Shown here: one piece after another, positions 1 to 6,007 of the stretch
How the letters are laid out: the number at the start of each line of letters is the position of its first letter
Numbering within the stretch: the stretch's first letter is position 1
Assembly: GCA_038205115.1 (NCBI GenBank)
Contig: JBBRCE010000073.1
Span: forward strand, 1-21,740
Reading direction: 5' to 3'
Source of the DNA: JBBRCE01 sp038205115
GTDB taxonomy: Bacteria > Planctomycetota > Planctomycetia > Pirellulales > JBBRCE01
Length of the DNA: 21,740 nucleotides
The notes under the pieces: model-generated
The model's database searches: none
Seen by the model: only the letters and a program-made list of their open reading frames with translations
Told to the model about the DNA's origin: nothing
Made by a program: the position numbers and the translations under genes

Positions 1-1
1 C

Positions 2-301
2 TACGCCAACATCGATTTGGCGTTCGCTCACCAACAAACGCTCGGTCCACAAACCGGTTGGGCGAACGGCGACTTCGACTACGACGGCTCGATCACCGCC
101 GCCGACTATTCGCTGATGGATTCGGCTTTTGCGGCACAAAGCGGCGCGTTGTCTGGTGAAGTTCACACGCTGGGATCGCTCGGTGGCTCGCCAGTCTCGG
201 TCACCGCCGTGCCAGAACCAAGCACTTGGCTGCTGGGCCTGATGGGCATCATTGGCCTGCTGGCCATGGCGCGCCGCCGCAAGCTGCAAATTGCCAAGTA
301 A
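2..301 (+). CDS. PEP-CTERM protein with dockerin-like repeat, 3' end only
   Basis: The reading frame is open from the left edge, so this is the last ~99 residues of a longer exported protein. Two parts are visible. The first is a dockerin/EF-hand-like calcium loop (GDFDYDGSITAADYSLMD) with regularly placed Asp residues. The second is a C-terminal sorting tail: VPEPSTW, then a hydrophobic segment (LLGLMGIIGLLAMA), then a basic end (RRRK). By family knowledge, PEP-CTERM tails are processed by an exosortase and the protein is exported to the envelope or outside; in planctomycetes a dockerin-type repeat often precedes the tail. The catalytic or binding part lies outside the window, so the specific function cannot be told. 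The TTG at 17 is not the start, because the frame continues upstream of it. A strong intrinsic terminator follows 30 bp after the stop. Confidence 0.85.
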   Translation, partial: YANIDLAFAHQQTLGPQTGWANGDFDYDGSITAADYSLMDSAFAAQSGALSGEVHTLGSLGGSPVSVTAVPEPSTWLLGLMGIIGLLAMARRRKLQIAK

Positions 302-331
302 GCTTTTGTGACTGCGACTGATTCACCACTG

Positions 332-378
332 CCTGTTGCGCCTCGAAACACGTTCGCGGCGCAACAGGTTTTTTATTT
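332..378 (+). terminator. Rho-independent terminator of the PEP-CTERM gene
   Basis: A perfect 11-bp stem, CCTGTTGCGCC at 332-342 and GGCGCAACAGG at 358-368, encloses a 15-nt loop and is followed directly by a T-run (TTTTTTATTT). It lies 30 bp after the stop of the upstream plus-strand gene. There is no T-run on the other strand, so it terminates rightward transcription only. Confidence 0.92.
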
Positions 379-476
379 GGCCAGCTTCGACATGGCCTTC
401 GTGAGGGCACGAGCAGCCGGCCATCGCAAGCGGAATCTCAAGTTTGTGACGCAACCGTCTCGCATGGCGGACTTCG

Positions 477-1313
477 TCAACACGAGGCGTCGTCGGAACC
501 GGCCGATGACTCAATTCCATGTAACTGGATTCGCATTACGGCGCCGCGCGGTTGGTTGGCTGCGACTTCCAGTGTGCCGCCGTGCGCGGTGACAATTCGC
601 CAGGCTTTGGATAAGCCGAAGCCCAGGCCGCGCCCGGCCTCGCGTCCGGAGAAGTAGGGGTCGAAGATTCGTGGCCGAATTTCTGGCGGGATGCCGGGAC
701 CATCGTCGCGAACCACGATCGTCGTGAGCTGCGCTGTTTGGCTCAGCTCGATTGCGATTTTTCCGTCGAGGCCGATAGCCTCCAGCGCATTGCAGACCAG
801 CGCGCGGATGGCCACGGTGAATTGCGTGGCGTCGGCCGAAATTGGGCGCAGCGGGCCGTTTGCAACCCGCGCGATTTGAACGCGATGCCGGTTGGCCTCG
901 TCAACCAGGGTGGCGATCAGATCATCGATTAGCGCCGGTAGCTGCAGAGGCTGCAATTTCAACTGTGGCGGCCGGGCAAACAGCATCAGATCGGCAATCA
1001 TCTCGTGCGCGCGAAAAGCTTGGGCATTGATGGCCGAGAGTTTCCGGCGACGCTCGGGATCGCACTCGTCTTTGAGAAGTGTCTGCGCGCGCGCAGAGAT
1101 ATTGGCCAGCGGGTTATTGATTTCATGCCCTGCGCCGTAGGCAAATTCCTTGAGTGCCGCCAGCTTGGCTTGTTCGACTACTTGCTCGAATTGGCGTTCC
1201 AAAACGTCGAGCCGGGCCAGTCGGGCGACAACGTCCGCTGGCAACGCGACGGTCGCCATGCCGGTCAACGACGCGGCGCTCAACGCAGGTGTAGCGCCGT
1301 CGTCGTTGGACAT
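477..1313 (-). CDS. Soluble two-component sensor histidine kinase (HisKA + HATPase)
   Basis: Predicted 278-aa kinase that autophosphorylates on a His and passes the phosphate to a response regulator. A short N-terminal helix (about 24-60) leads into a HisKA dimerisation helix with GHEINNPLANI (phospho-acceptor His63). The ATPase domain follows with N box (VCNALEAI, Asn175), G1 box (DDGPGIP, 203-209), F box (FDPYF) and G2 box (GRGLGFGL, 227-234). No transmembrane segment or recognisable sensor domain is present, so it is probably cytoplasmic and gets its signal from a partner. The frame stays open upstream to 1475, but those extra residues are Arg/Cys-rich, look non-coding and would overlap the regulator gene, so I chose the ATG at 1313; its Shine-Dalgarno is weak. 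It lies 136 bp downstream of the HTH-receiver gene on the same strand, its likely partner. Confidence 0.88.
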   Translation of the reverse strand: MSNDDGATPALSAASLTGMATVALPADVVARLARLDVLERQFEQVVEQAKLAALKEFAYGAGHEINNPLANISARAQTLLKDECDPERRRKLSAINAQAFRAHEMIADLMLFARPPQLKLQPLQLPALIDDLIATLVDEANRHRVQIARVANGPLRPISADATQFTVAIRALVCNALEAIGLDGKIAIELSQTAQLTTIVVRDDGPGIPPEIRPRIFDPYFSGREAGRGLGFGLSKAWRIVTAHGGTLEVAANQPRGAVMRIQLHGIESSAGSDDASC

Positions 1314-1449
1314 AGAATGACCGCTCGGTCGGACGCGATTGCAGTTGACGACGAGGCAGCCCGCGCGGCTTACGCGCAATTGCAAGCGGGCGCAACGTCG
1401 TCGAGATTCATCATTTTGACGGTAATTGAAGTGCGACGGGCGACGGCAA

Positions 1450-2034
1450 TTACTTGCCGGCCGCGGCCGTTTCAATGTCGAGCAAACCGCACATGCGCTC
1501 GACCAAAGTTTCTACTTCGAACGGCTTGTGCATGAACTCGTTGGCGCCGGCCGCTTTGAGATCCTCGATCTTATCGGCCTCGACCATGCCGGAGATGCAG
1601 ATGATCCGCACATCGTCCATGGTGGCATCGCCGCGAACGCGCTGGCAAACTTCCTTGCCGTTAATGTCCGGCAACATCACGTCGAGGACGATCAGGTCAG
1701 GGCGATATTCCTTGACCATCATACCGGCGTCAAACCCGTTGTTGGCGCTGCGGACTTCGAAGCGACCGTCACGCTGCAGTACGTCAACGATCAGTTCGAC
1801 CAGCTCGACATCGTCGTCCACAACCAACACTTTGCGTTTGCCGCTTTCCAAAGCATCGGTCGGGATGCCGTTGTCGCGCATGAAGACAAACAGATCGTGA
1901 CGCGGAATCCGACGGAACCGGCTGCCCGGCACGCGAAAGCCCTTGAGCTGACCCGAGTCGAAACAGCGAATGATCGTCTGCTGGCTAACCTTGCAAATCT
2001 TGGCCGCTTCGCCGGTTGTAAAAACAGTTTTCAT
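1450..2034 (-). CDS. HTH (excisionase/MerR-like)-receiver response regulator
   Basis: 194-aa regulator with unusual domain order. Residues 1-55 form a small excisionase/MerR-type helix-turn-helix (FTTGEAAKICKVSQQTIIRC, then a wing-like FRVPGSRFRRIPRHDL). Residues 67-185 form a CheY-like receiver with the acidic cluster VVDDD (73-75), phospho-acceptor Asp118 (LIVLDVMLPD), Ser148 (CISGM) and Lys170 (HKPF), so it should be phosphorylatable. Most response regulators carry the DNA-binding domain C-terminal to the receiver. The ATG at 2034 follows a purine-rich GGAGAGGGTGG stretch; in-frame codons further up encode unconvincing sequence and lie within what looks like an untranslated leader. A near-consensus promoter sits about 230 bp upstream. 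The downstream histidine kinase gene is the likely cognate partner. Target genes cannot be told, though the paired GTTTGGGTAA sites in its own leader make autoregulation possible. Confidence 0.88.
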   Translation of the reverse strand: MKTVFTTGEAAKICKVSQQTIIRCFDSGQLKGFRVPGSRFRRIPRHDLFVFMRDNGIPTDALESGKRKVLVVDDDVELVELIVDVLQRDGRFEVRSANNGFDAGMMVKEYRPDLIVLDVMLPDINGKEVCQRVRGDATMDDVRIICISGMVEADKIEDLKAAGANEFMHKPFEVETLVERMCGLLDIETAAAGK

Positions 2035-2168
2035 CTCTGCTAACCACCCTCTCCCTAGCCGTGGTGCAGCTAGTCTAAGCGGGACTTCCGGTTTGGCTCT
2101 GATCCACAAGAGCTCCCGTAAGTTCCTAGTCTTCCATGTCTCGCTAAGACACCAGCGATGTGCAGTGT

Positions 2169-2178
2169 TTACCCAAAC
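2169..2178 (-). repeat. Direct repeat GTTTGGGTAA, distal copy in leader
   Basis: Second identical copy of GTTTGGGTAA in the same orientation, 69 bp from the first. It lies immediately after the self-complementary segment CTCGCCAGCGAG (2179-2190, minus strand). Confidence 0.4.
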
Positions 2179-2237
2179 CTCGCTGGCGAGGCAATCCCAG
2201 TTCCGCCAAACGGCAAAAAACACCGCACCTGCCAGAA

Positions 2238-2247
2238 TTACCCAAAC
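2238..2247 (-). repeat. Direct repeat GTTTGGGTAA, promoter-proximal copy
   Basis: The 10-mer GTTTGGGTAA on the minus strand begins about 16 bp downstream of the -10 box, where a bound protein could block promoter clearance. An identical copy lies 69 bp further downstream in the leader. It is a candidate operator for the regulator encoded below it; this is inference from position and repetition only. Confidence 0.4.
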
Positions 2248-2262
2248 TTGCCTTCCGCGCAA

Positions 2263-2290
2263 ATTATAGCGGTCTGGGCAAGTGAGTCAA
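2263..2290 (-). promoter_or_regulatory. Sigma-70-type promoter of the HTH-receiver/kinase unit
   Basis: Read on the minus strand, TTGACT (2285-2290) and TATAAT (2263-2268) are separated by 16 bp: five of six and six of six consensus bases. Transcription should begin near 2256, giving a leader of about 220 nt before the ATG at 2034. Confidence 0.75.
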
Positions 2291-2554
2291 GCTTGATCTG
2301 AAATTCGCAACTTATTGCCGGAACATAGCTTACGCAAAGTCCGCAAAGATTTGATTTTTTGTGCCGAACGGTGGGCCGCGATCGGAAAATATGCTGGCAA
2401 TTAGTGGACAAATGCTAGCAATCGCTGCAGGTCGTCGATGGCCGGGCCGACCATCGAAAGCCGCCGTTTGACGGGCAGATTGAGCTGCTTCTGTCACCAG
2501 TTGTACGGCTGATTTCGCAACCGGCAAGCGGCATTCCGTTCAGTACGGTAACGA

Positions 2555-3829
2555 TCAGTCCTTCAATTGAAACAGCCGCTTGAGGGCTTCGATCAGACCA
2601 TGCGGCGTGCCGTGACGAGATTCGTCGCGCAAAGATTCCAGTGGCAGGTGCAGCAGCTTGTTGCCGTAGCGCTCAAACGATTGCCGAACTTCCTCGCGCT
2701 CGGCCTCGCCCAGATTAGGCAGCTTATTAAACAGCCGCTTGAGCTCTTGCTCGCGCACGTCTTGCCAATTGCCGCGCAGGCGCTGAATGACGGGGTTTGT
2801 CGATCGATGATGTTGGGCCGACATGAATCGATCCGTTTCTTCGTCGATGATGATCAGCGCCGCTGGCAATTCTTTGTCGCGTTGGCGGCGATTGCGCGCG
2901 CAAACGGTTTGCAAATCGTCGATCGAGTATAAGAACACGCCCGAGCGTTCGCCGATGGCCGGATCGAAATCGCGCGGAATGGCCAAATCCAGCACAAACA
3001 GTGGGCGTTGATCGCGCCGCGTCTCGATTGCCAAAAACTGCTCCAGCGTGACAATCGGCTGCGTGGCACCGGTGGTTGTGACCACCATGTCGGCCGCCAC
3101 GAGCAGGGCATCGAGTTGATCCCAGTTTGCGACCCGCGCGCCCAAGCGCTTGCCGAGTTCTTCCGCCCGGTCGAAGCTACGGTTTGTGACGGTAATGTTC
3201 CAGGCGCCCTCGGCTTGCAAGTAGCGAAGTGTTTCTTCGCCCATGTCGCCGGCGCCAATGACCAGCACGTTTTTGTCTTCGAATTGTTCGAAGATGCATT
3301 TGGCGAAATCGGCGACCGCTACGCTGGGTATGCTAATGCGTCGCTCGTTGATGGTGGTCTCGTGGGCCACGCGTTTGGCCACGCGAAAGGCGGTTTGAAA
3401 AATGTGATTGGTGAGCGGACCGGCCGAATGATAATCTTGGGCGAGCTGATAGGCCTGCTTCACTTGGGCCACAATCTGCGGTTCGCCGAGCACCATGCTG
3501 TCGAGACTGGCCGCCACGGTGAATAGGTGCCGCACGGCATCGCGGTGCGAGTGCTCTTGCAAATCGTTGAACACGGCCGAAAAATCCAGCCCATGAAAAT
3601 CGGCCAGGAACTTGGCAACTTGCTGGTGGTTGGGCGCTTCGGCCGCCGATTCCGCAGCCGTGTAAACTTCAACCCGATTACAAGTCGAGAGCAGCACGGC
3701 TTCCGCCCGCGGAAATTGCGTCCGGAACCGCTCCAGCGCGAGACCAATTTGCGTGGGACTAAACGCCAGGCGTTCGCGAACTTCGACGGCTGCCGTGTGG
3801 TGGCTGCAACCGACCATCTGCAATTGCAT
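2555..3829 (-). CDS. hemA: Glutamyl-tRNA reductase
   Basis: 424-aa enzyme of the C5 pathway that reduces glutamyl-tRNA(Glu) with NADPH to glutamate-1-semialdehyde, the first committed step of tetrapyrrole synthesis. The catalytic domain starts MVGCSHHTAAVEVRERLAF and carries the nucleophilic Cys50 in LLSTCNRVEVY, followed by SLDSMVLGEPQI (109-119). The NADPH-binding Rossmann motif is VLVIGAGDMGE (188-198), followed by VTNRS. The C-terminal helical dimerisation domain ends near FQLKD. Length is typical for the family. The start is fixed by the TGATG overlap with the upstream hemX-like stop (3827-3831), which implies translational coupling. The frame is open for another 286 codons upstream, but that is only the shadow of the hemX-like gene. 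I see no clear terminator after the stop. Confidence 0.96.
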   Translation of the reverse strand: MQLQMVGCSHHTAAVEVRERLAFSPTQIGLALERFRTQFPRAEAVLLSTCNRVEVYTAAESAAEAPNHQQVAKFLADFHGLDFSAVFNDLQEHSHRDAVRHLFTVAASLDSMVLGEPQIVAQVKQAYQLAQDYHSAGPLTNHIFQTAFRVAKRVAHETTINERRISIPSVAVADFAKCIFEQFEDKNVLVIGAGDMGEETLRYLQAEGAWNITVTNRSFDRAEELGKRLGARVANWDQLDALLVAADMVVTTTGATQPIVTLEQFLAIETRRDQRPLFVLDLAIPRDFDPAIGERSGVFLYSIDDLQTVCARNRRQRDKELPAALIIIDEETDRFMSAQHHRSTNPVIQRLRGNWQDVREQELKRLFNKLPNLGEAEREEVRQSFERYGNKLLHLPLESLRDESRHGTPHGLIEALKRLFQLKD

Positions 3830-4710
3830 CACAGCGCCTCCGAATTTCGGAGGGCGTTGGACGGTGGTTTGGCATCCGATTGGCGGCCGCCATGCTCGCT
3901 CTTGAGCAGTAAGCTCAATGTCAGCGAAATCACAAGCAAGGCAAAACTGGCCGACGTCAGGTAGGCGACCTTGCGGCCTTGCCGCGCCGGCTTGTAATAC
4001 ACGCTGAACAACGCCGCAACGACGAACCAAGCCAGCATCAAGGCCGATCGCCAAACGATCGGATCGTTCCACGAGAAATGCTCGCGGTCGCTGGCATGAT
4101 TCACGGCATTGAGAATGACGCCGGACAAAAAGCCCAGCCCGGACATCACCGCGGCCACGATCAGCGCGCGGCCGCTGGCGCGGGCCAACCATTCGAGGCT
4201 GGGCAGTCGCAGCCCTTGCGTCGGCGGAAGTTTGCGTTTGAGCCGCCGAGCTTGCACCAGATACATTATGCCGGCCGCAAAGCCGAACGCCACGGCCACG
4301 ATCACGGCCAATTGAAAGACGCCATGAATGGTGCCCCAGAGTTGGATGGCCGGATCGCGTTCCAGCGGTTCTTGCCGGGCAAACCGCGCCGCGCCGACAA
4401 TGGCCAGCACCATGGGCAGCAAAAACACGCCGATCGCTTGCTCGCGGTGGTACAAGCTCAAGTATAGATATAAGGCCGCCAGCACCCAGGCCGCCATCAA
4501 AAACCAATCGTAGGGACTTGAGAGCGGAATGCCCTCGGCCGTGCTGGCCCGGTGAAATAGAAACAGCGTCTGGGCAAACAGCCCTGCGGCAGCGAAGAAA
4601 ATCATCACCAGGCCGCGAATGTTGCTGCGCAACCACAGCCGCGAAATCTCCAGTGCCAGCGCCACGGTGTAGCTGGCGAAGAAACAAAATGTGGTGATGC
4701 CGGTGATCAT
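3829..4710 (-). CDS. HemX/CcsA-type cytochrome c assembly membrane protein
   Basis: 293-aa integral membrane protein with about eight hydrophobic segments, from ITGITTFCFFASYTVALAL to SFALLVISLTLSLLL. The overall pattern, the conserved-looking His in GTIHGVFQ and in NAVNHAS, and FSWNDPIVWRSALML resemble the CcsA/HemX superfamily (haem handling or cytochrome c biogenesis). A full tryptophan-rich WWD haem loop as in true CcsA is not visible, so the HemX-like branch is the better fit. By family knowledge, HemX neighbours hemA in many bacteria and affects glutamyl-tRNA reductase levels. Here the stop overlaps the hemA start (TGATG), which supports that role. The ATG at 4710 has no strong Shine-Dalgarno. 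The 136-bp gap upstream holds the palindrome GTCAATTGAC at 4825-4834. Confidence 0.82.
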   Translation of the reverse strand: MITGITTFCFFASYTVALALEISRLWLRSNIRGLVMIFFAAAGLFAQTLFLFHRASTAEGIPLSSPYDWFLMAAWVLAALYLYLSLYHREQAIGVFLLPMVLAIVGAARFARQEPLERDPAIQLWGTIHGVFQLAVIVAVAFGFAAGIMYLVQARRLKRKLPPTQGLRLPSLEWLARASGRALIVAAVMSGLGFLSGVILNAVNHASDREHFSWNDPIVWRSALMLAWFVVAALFSVYYKPARQGRKVAYLTSASFALLVISLTLSLLLKSEHGGRQSDAKPPSNALRNSEAL

Positions 4711-4846
4711 GTCAGTTGATATTTTGGAGCAACGATTTCCGGTCCGACGGAGTTAGCAGCGGCCAACGCCGTCTGTAAGGCATCGTCGTGGCTGGGAAGG
4801 CACGGAATCGTCCTAGGTACGTTGGTCAATTGACGACACTGGCCCA

Positions 4847-5923
4847 TTAGTCCTTGTCATCGTCGCCGGCGCCCTCCAGGCCGTATTCTTTGAGCTTTTT
4901 GTGCAGCGTGTTGCGATTGATGCCCAACTTGGCGGCCGCCTTGGTCTGGACATTTTCGCAGGCGGCCAACACTTGCGAAATCAATTCCCGCTCGACGCGG
5001 TTAACGATCTTGGTATGCAGGGCGTCTTCTTGCGGGCCGGCCAGGGCAATGCCTTGCTGCACTAACTCGAATGTGAGCGATTCCACGTCACCGCCGCGCG
5101 AACGCGTACTCTTTGGCCGCTTTTCGCCCAACACGTCGGGCGGTAGCAAATCGCAGGTTAATTCGTCGCCGGCCGCCATGACCACGGCGCGCTCGATGTA
5201 GTTTTGTAATTCGCGGACATTGCCTGGCCAGTGATAATCCTGCAAGGCTTCGAGCGCTTTGGGATCAATGTGCGAAACGTAGCGATCATTCTCTTCGTTA
5301 TAAATGTTAAGAAAGTGACCGACGAGTTGCGGCACGTCTTCGCGACGCGAACGAAGTGGCGGCAAGTGGATGGGCACGACATTGAGGCGGTAATACAAGT
5401 CTTCGCGAAAGTGCTCTTTCTCAACCTCGTCCAGCAGATCGCGGTTGCTGGCGGCGATCACGCGTGTGTCCACCCGCACGGTTTGCGTATCGCCAACGCG
5501 TTCGAACTCGCGTTCCTGTAGCACCCGCAACAGCTTGACCTGCAGCATGGGCGTCGTGGAGTTGATTTCGTCCAAAAAAATCGTGCCAGTATGCGCCGCT
5601 TCGAAACGCCCGGTCCGATTGGCATGCGCGCCGGTGAACGATCCGCGAACGTGTCCAAACAGTTCGCTTTCCAGCAGACTTTCGGTGAGCGCGCCGCAAT
5701 TGACTTTCACAAACGGACCGCCGCCGCGTGGACTGAGTTGATGCACGGCCTTGGCGATCAACTCCTTGCCGGTGCCGGTTTCACCAAGCAGCAGCACTGA
5801 AGCGTTGGACTTGGCCACCTGCCGCGTCAGCCGATAGACCTCTTCCATCGCTCGGCCCGAACCGATCAGGCCGGGAATCGGCGGCCCCGATTGGTTGACA
5901 TCAAGCGAACGATAGACAGCCAT
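4847..5923 (-). CDS. Sigma-54-dependent transcriptional activator without N-terminal sensor domain
   Basis: 358-aa bacterial enhancer-binding protein that uses ATP hydrolysis to open promoters bound by sigma-54 RNA polymerase. After only ~18 residues it enters the AAA+ domain: Walker A GETGTGKE (47-54), sigma-54 contact loop GSFTGA (94-99; usually GAFTGA), Walker B GTIFLDEI (113-120), the sensor-type motif IAASNRDL (156-163) and HWPGNVRELQNYIERAV (231-247). The C terminus has a Fis-type HTH (KAAAKLGINRNTLHKKLKEYGL) near 328-349 and an acidic tail. Length is short for NtrC-type proteins because no receiver, GAF or PAS domain precedes the AAA+ core, as in PspF. Activity must therefore be set by a separate protein or by expression. 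It sits 84 bp below the HEAT gene and 136 bp above hemX. Its regulon is not visible; I found no convincing -24/-12 promoter nearby. Confidence 0.9.
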   Translation of the reverse strand: MAVYRSLDVNQSGPPIPGLIGSGRAMEEVYRLTRQVAKSNASVLLLGETGTGKELIAKAVHQLSPRGGGPFVKVNCGALTESLLESELFGHVRGSFTGAHANRTGRFEAAHTGTIFLDEINSTTPMLQVKLLRVLQEREFERVGDTQTVRVDTRVIAASNRDLLDEVEKEHFREDLYYRLNVVPIHLPPLRSRREDVPQLVGHFLNIYNEENDRYVSHIDPKALEALQDYHWPGNVRELQNYIERAVVMAAGDELTCDLLPPDVLGEKRPKSTRSRGGDVESLTFELVQQGIALAGPQEDALHTKIVNRVERELISQVLAACENVQTKAAAKLGINRNTLHKKLKEYGLEGAGDDDKD

Positions 5924-6007
5924 GGCAAAATCGTTGGGTAGAGTGGGAGTCAGTGTGCGGACGGCTTCCGGCCATCGCAGACAAAATCGGCTCGAACAAA
6001 ATCTCGG

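Larger units (their letters stand above)
2035..2256 (-). promoter_or_regulatory. Long, hairpin-rich 5' leader of the HTH-receiver gene
   Basis: The predicted untranslated leader is about 220 nt. On the minus strand it contains several short self-complementary segments: CTCGCCAGCGAG; TGTCT-N5-AGACA; and CTAGC-N9-GCTAG shortly before the Shine-Dalgarno-like GGAGAGGG. I recognise no known riboswitch class. It could be a structured regulatory leader or simply long. The rest of the interval, 2291-2554, separates the promoter from the end of hemA and shows only a weak hairpin (TCGATGG/CCATCGA, 2435-2457) without a T-run. Confidence 0.3.

Noticed and set aside
2035..2262. 76-codon N-terminal extension of the HTH-receiver regulator
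   Set aside because: Its composition is not protein-like and the predicted transcription start lies near its beginning. The ATG at 2034 starts the HTH cleanly and has a purine-rich site upstream.
2330..2527. 65-codon leftward frame between hemA and the regulator promoter
   Set aside because: No family resemblance and no ribosome binding site; most likely non-coding.
3830..4687. N-terminal extension of hemA by 286 codons in an open frame
   Set aside because: It is the shadow of the hemX-like gene in another frame. HemA homology starts exactly at the ATG at 3829 and gives a normal length.
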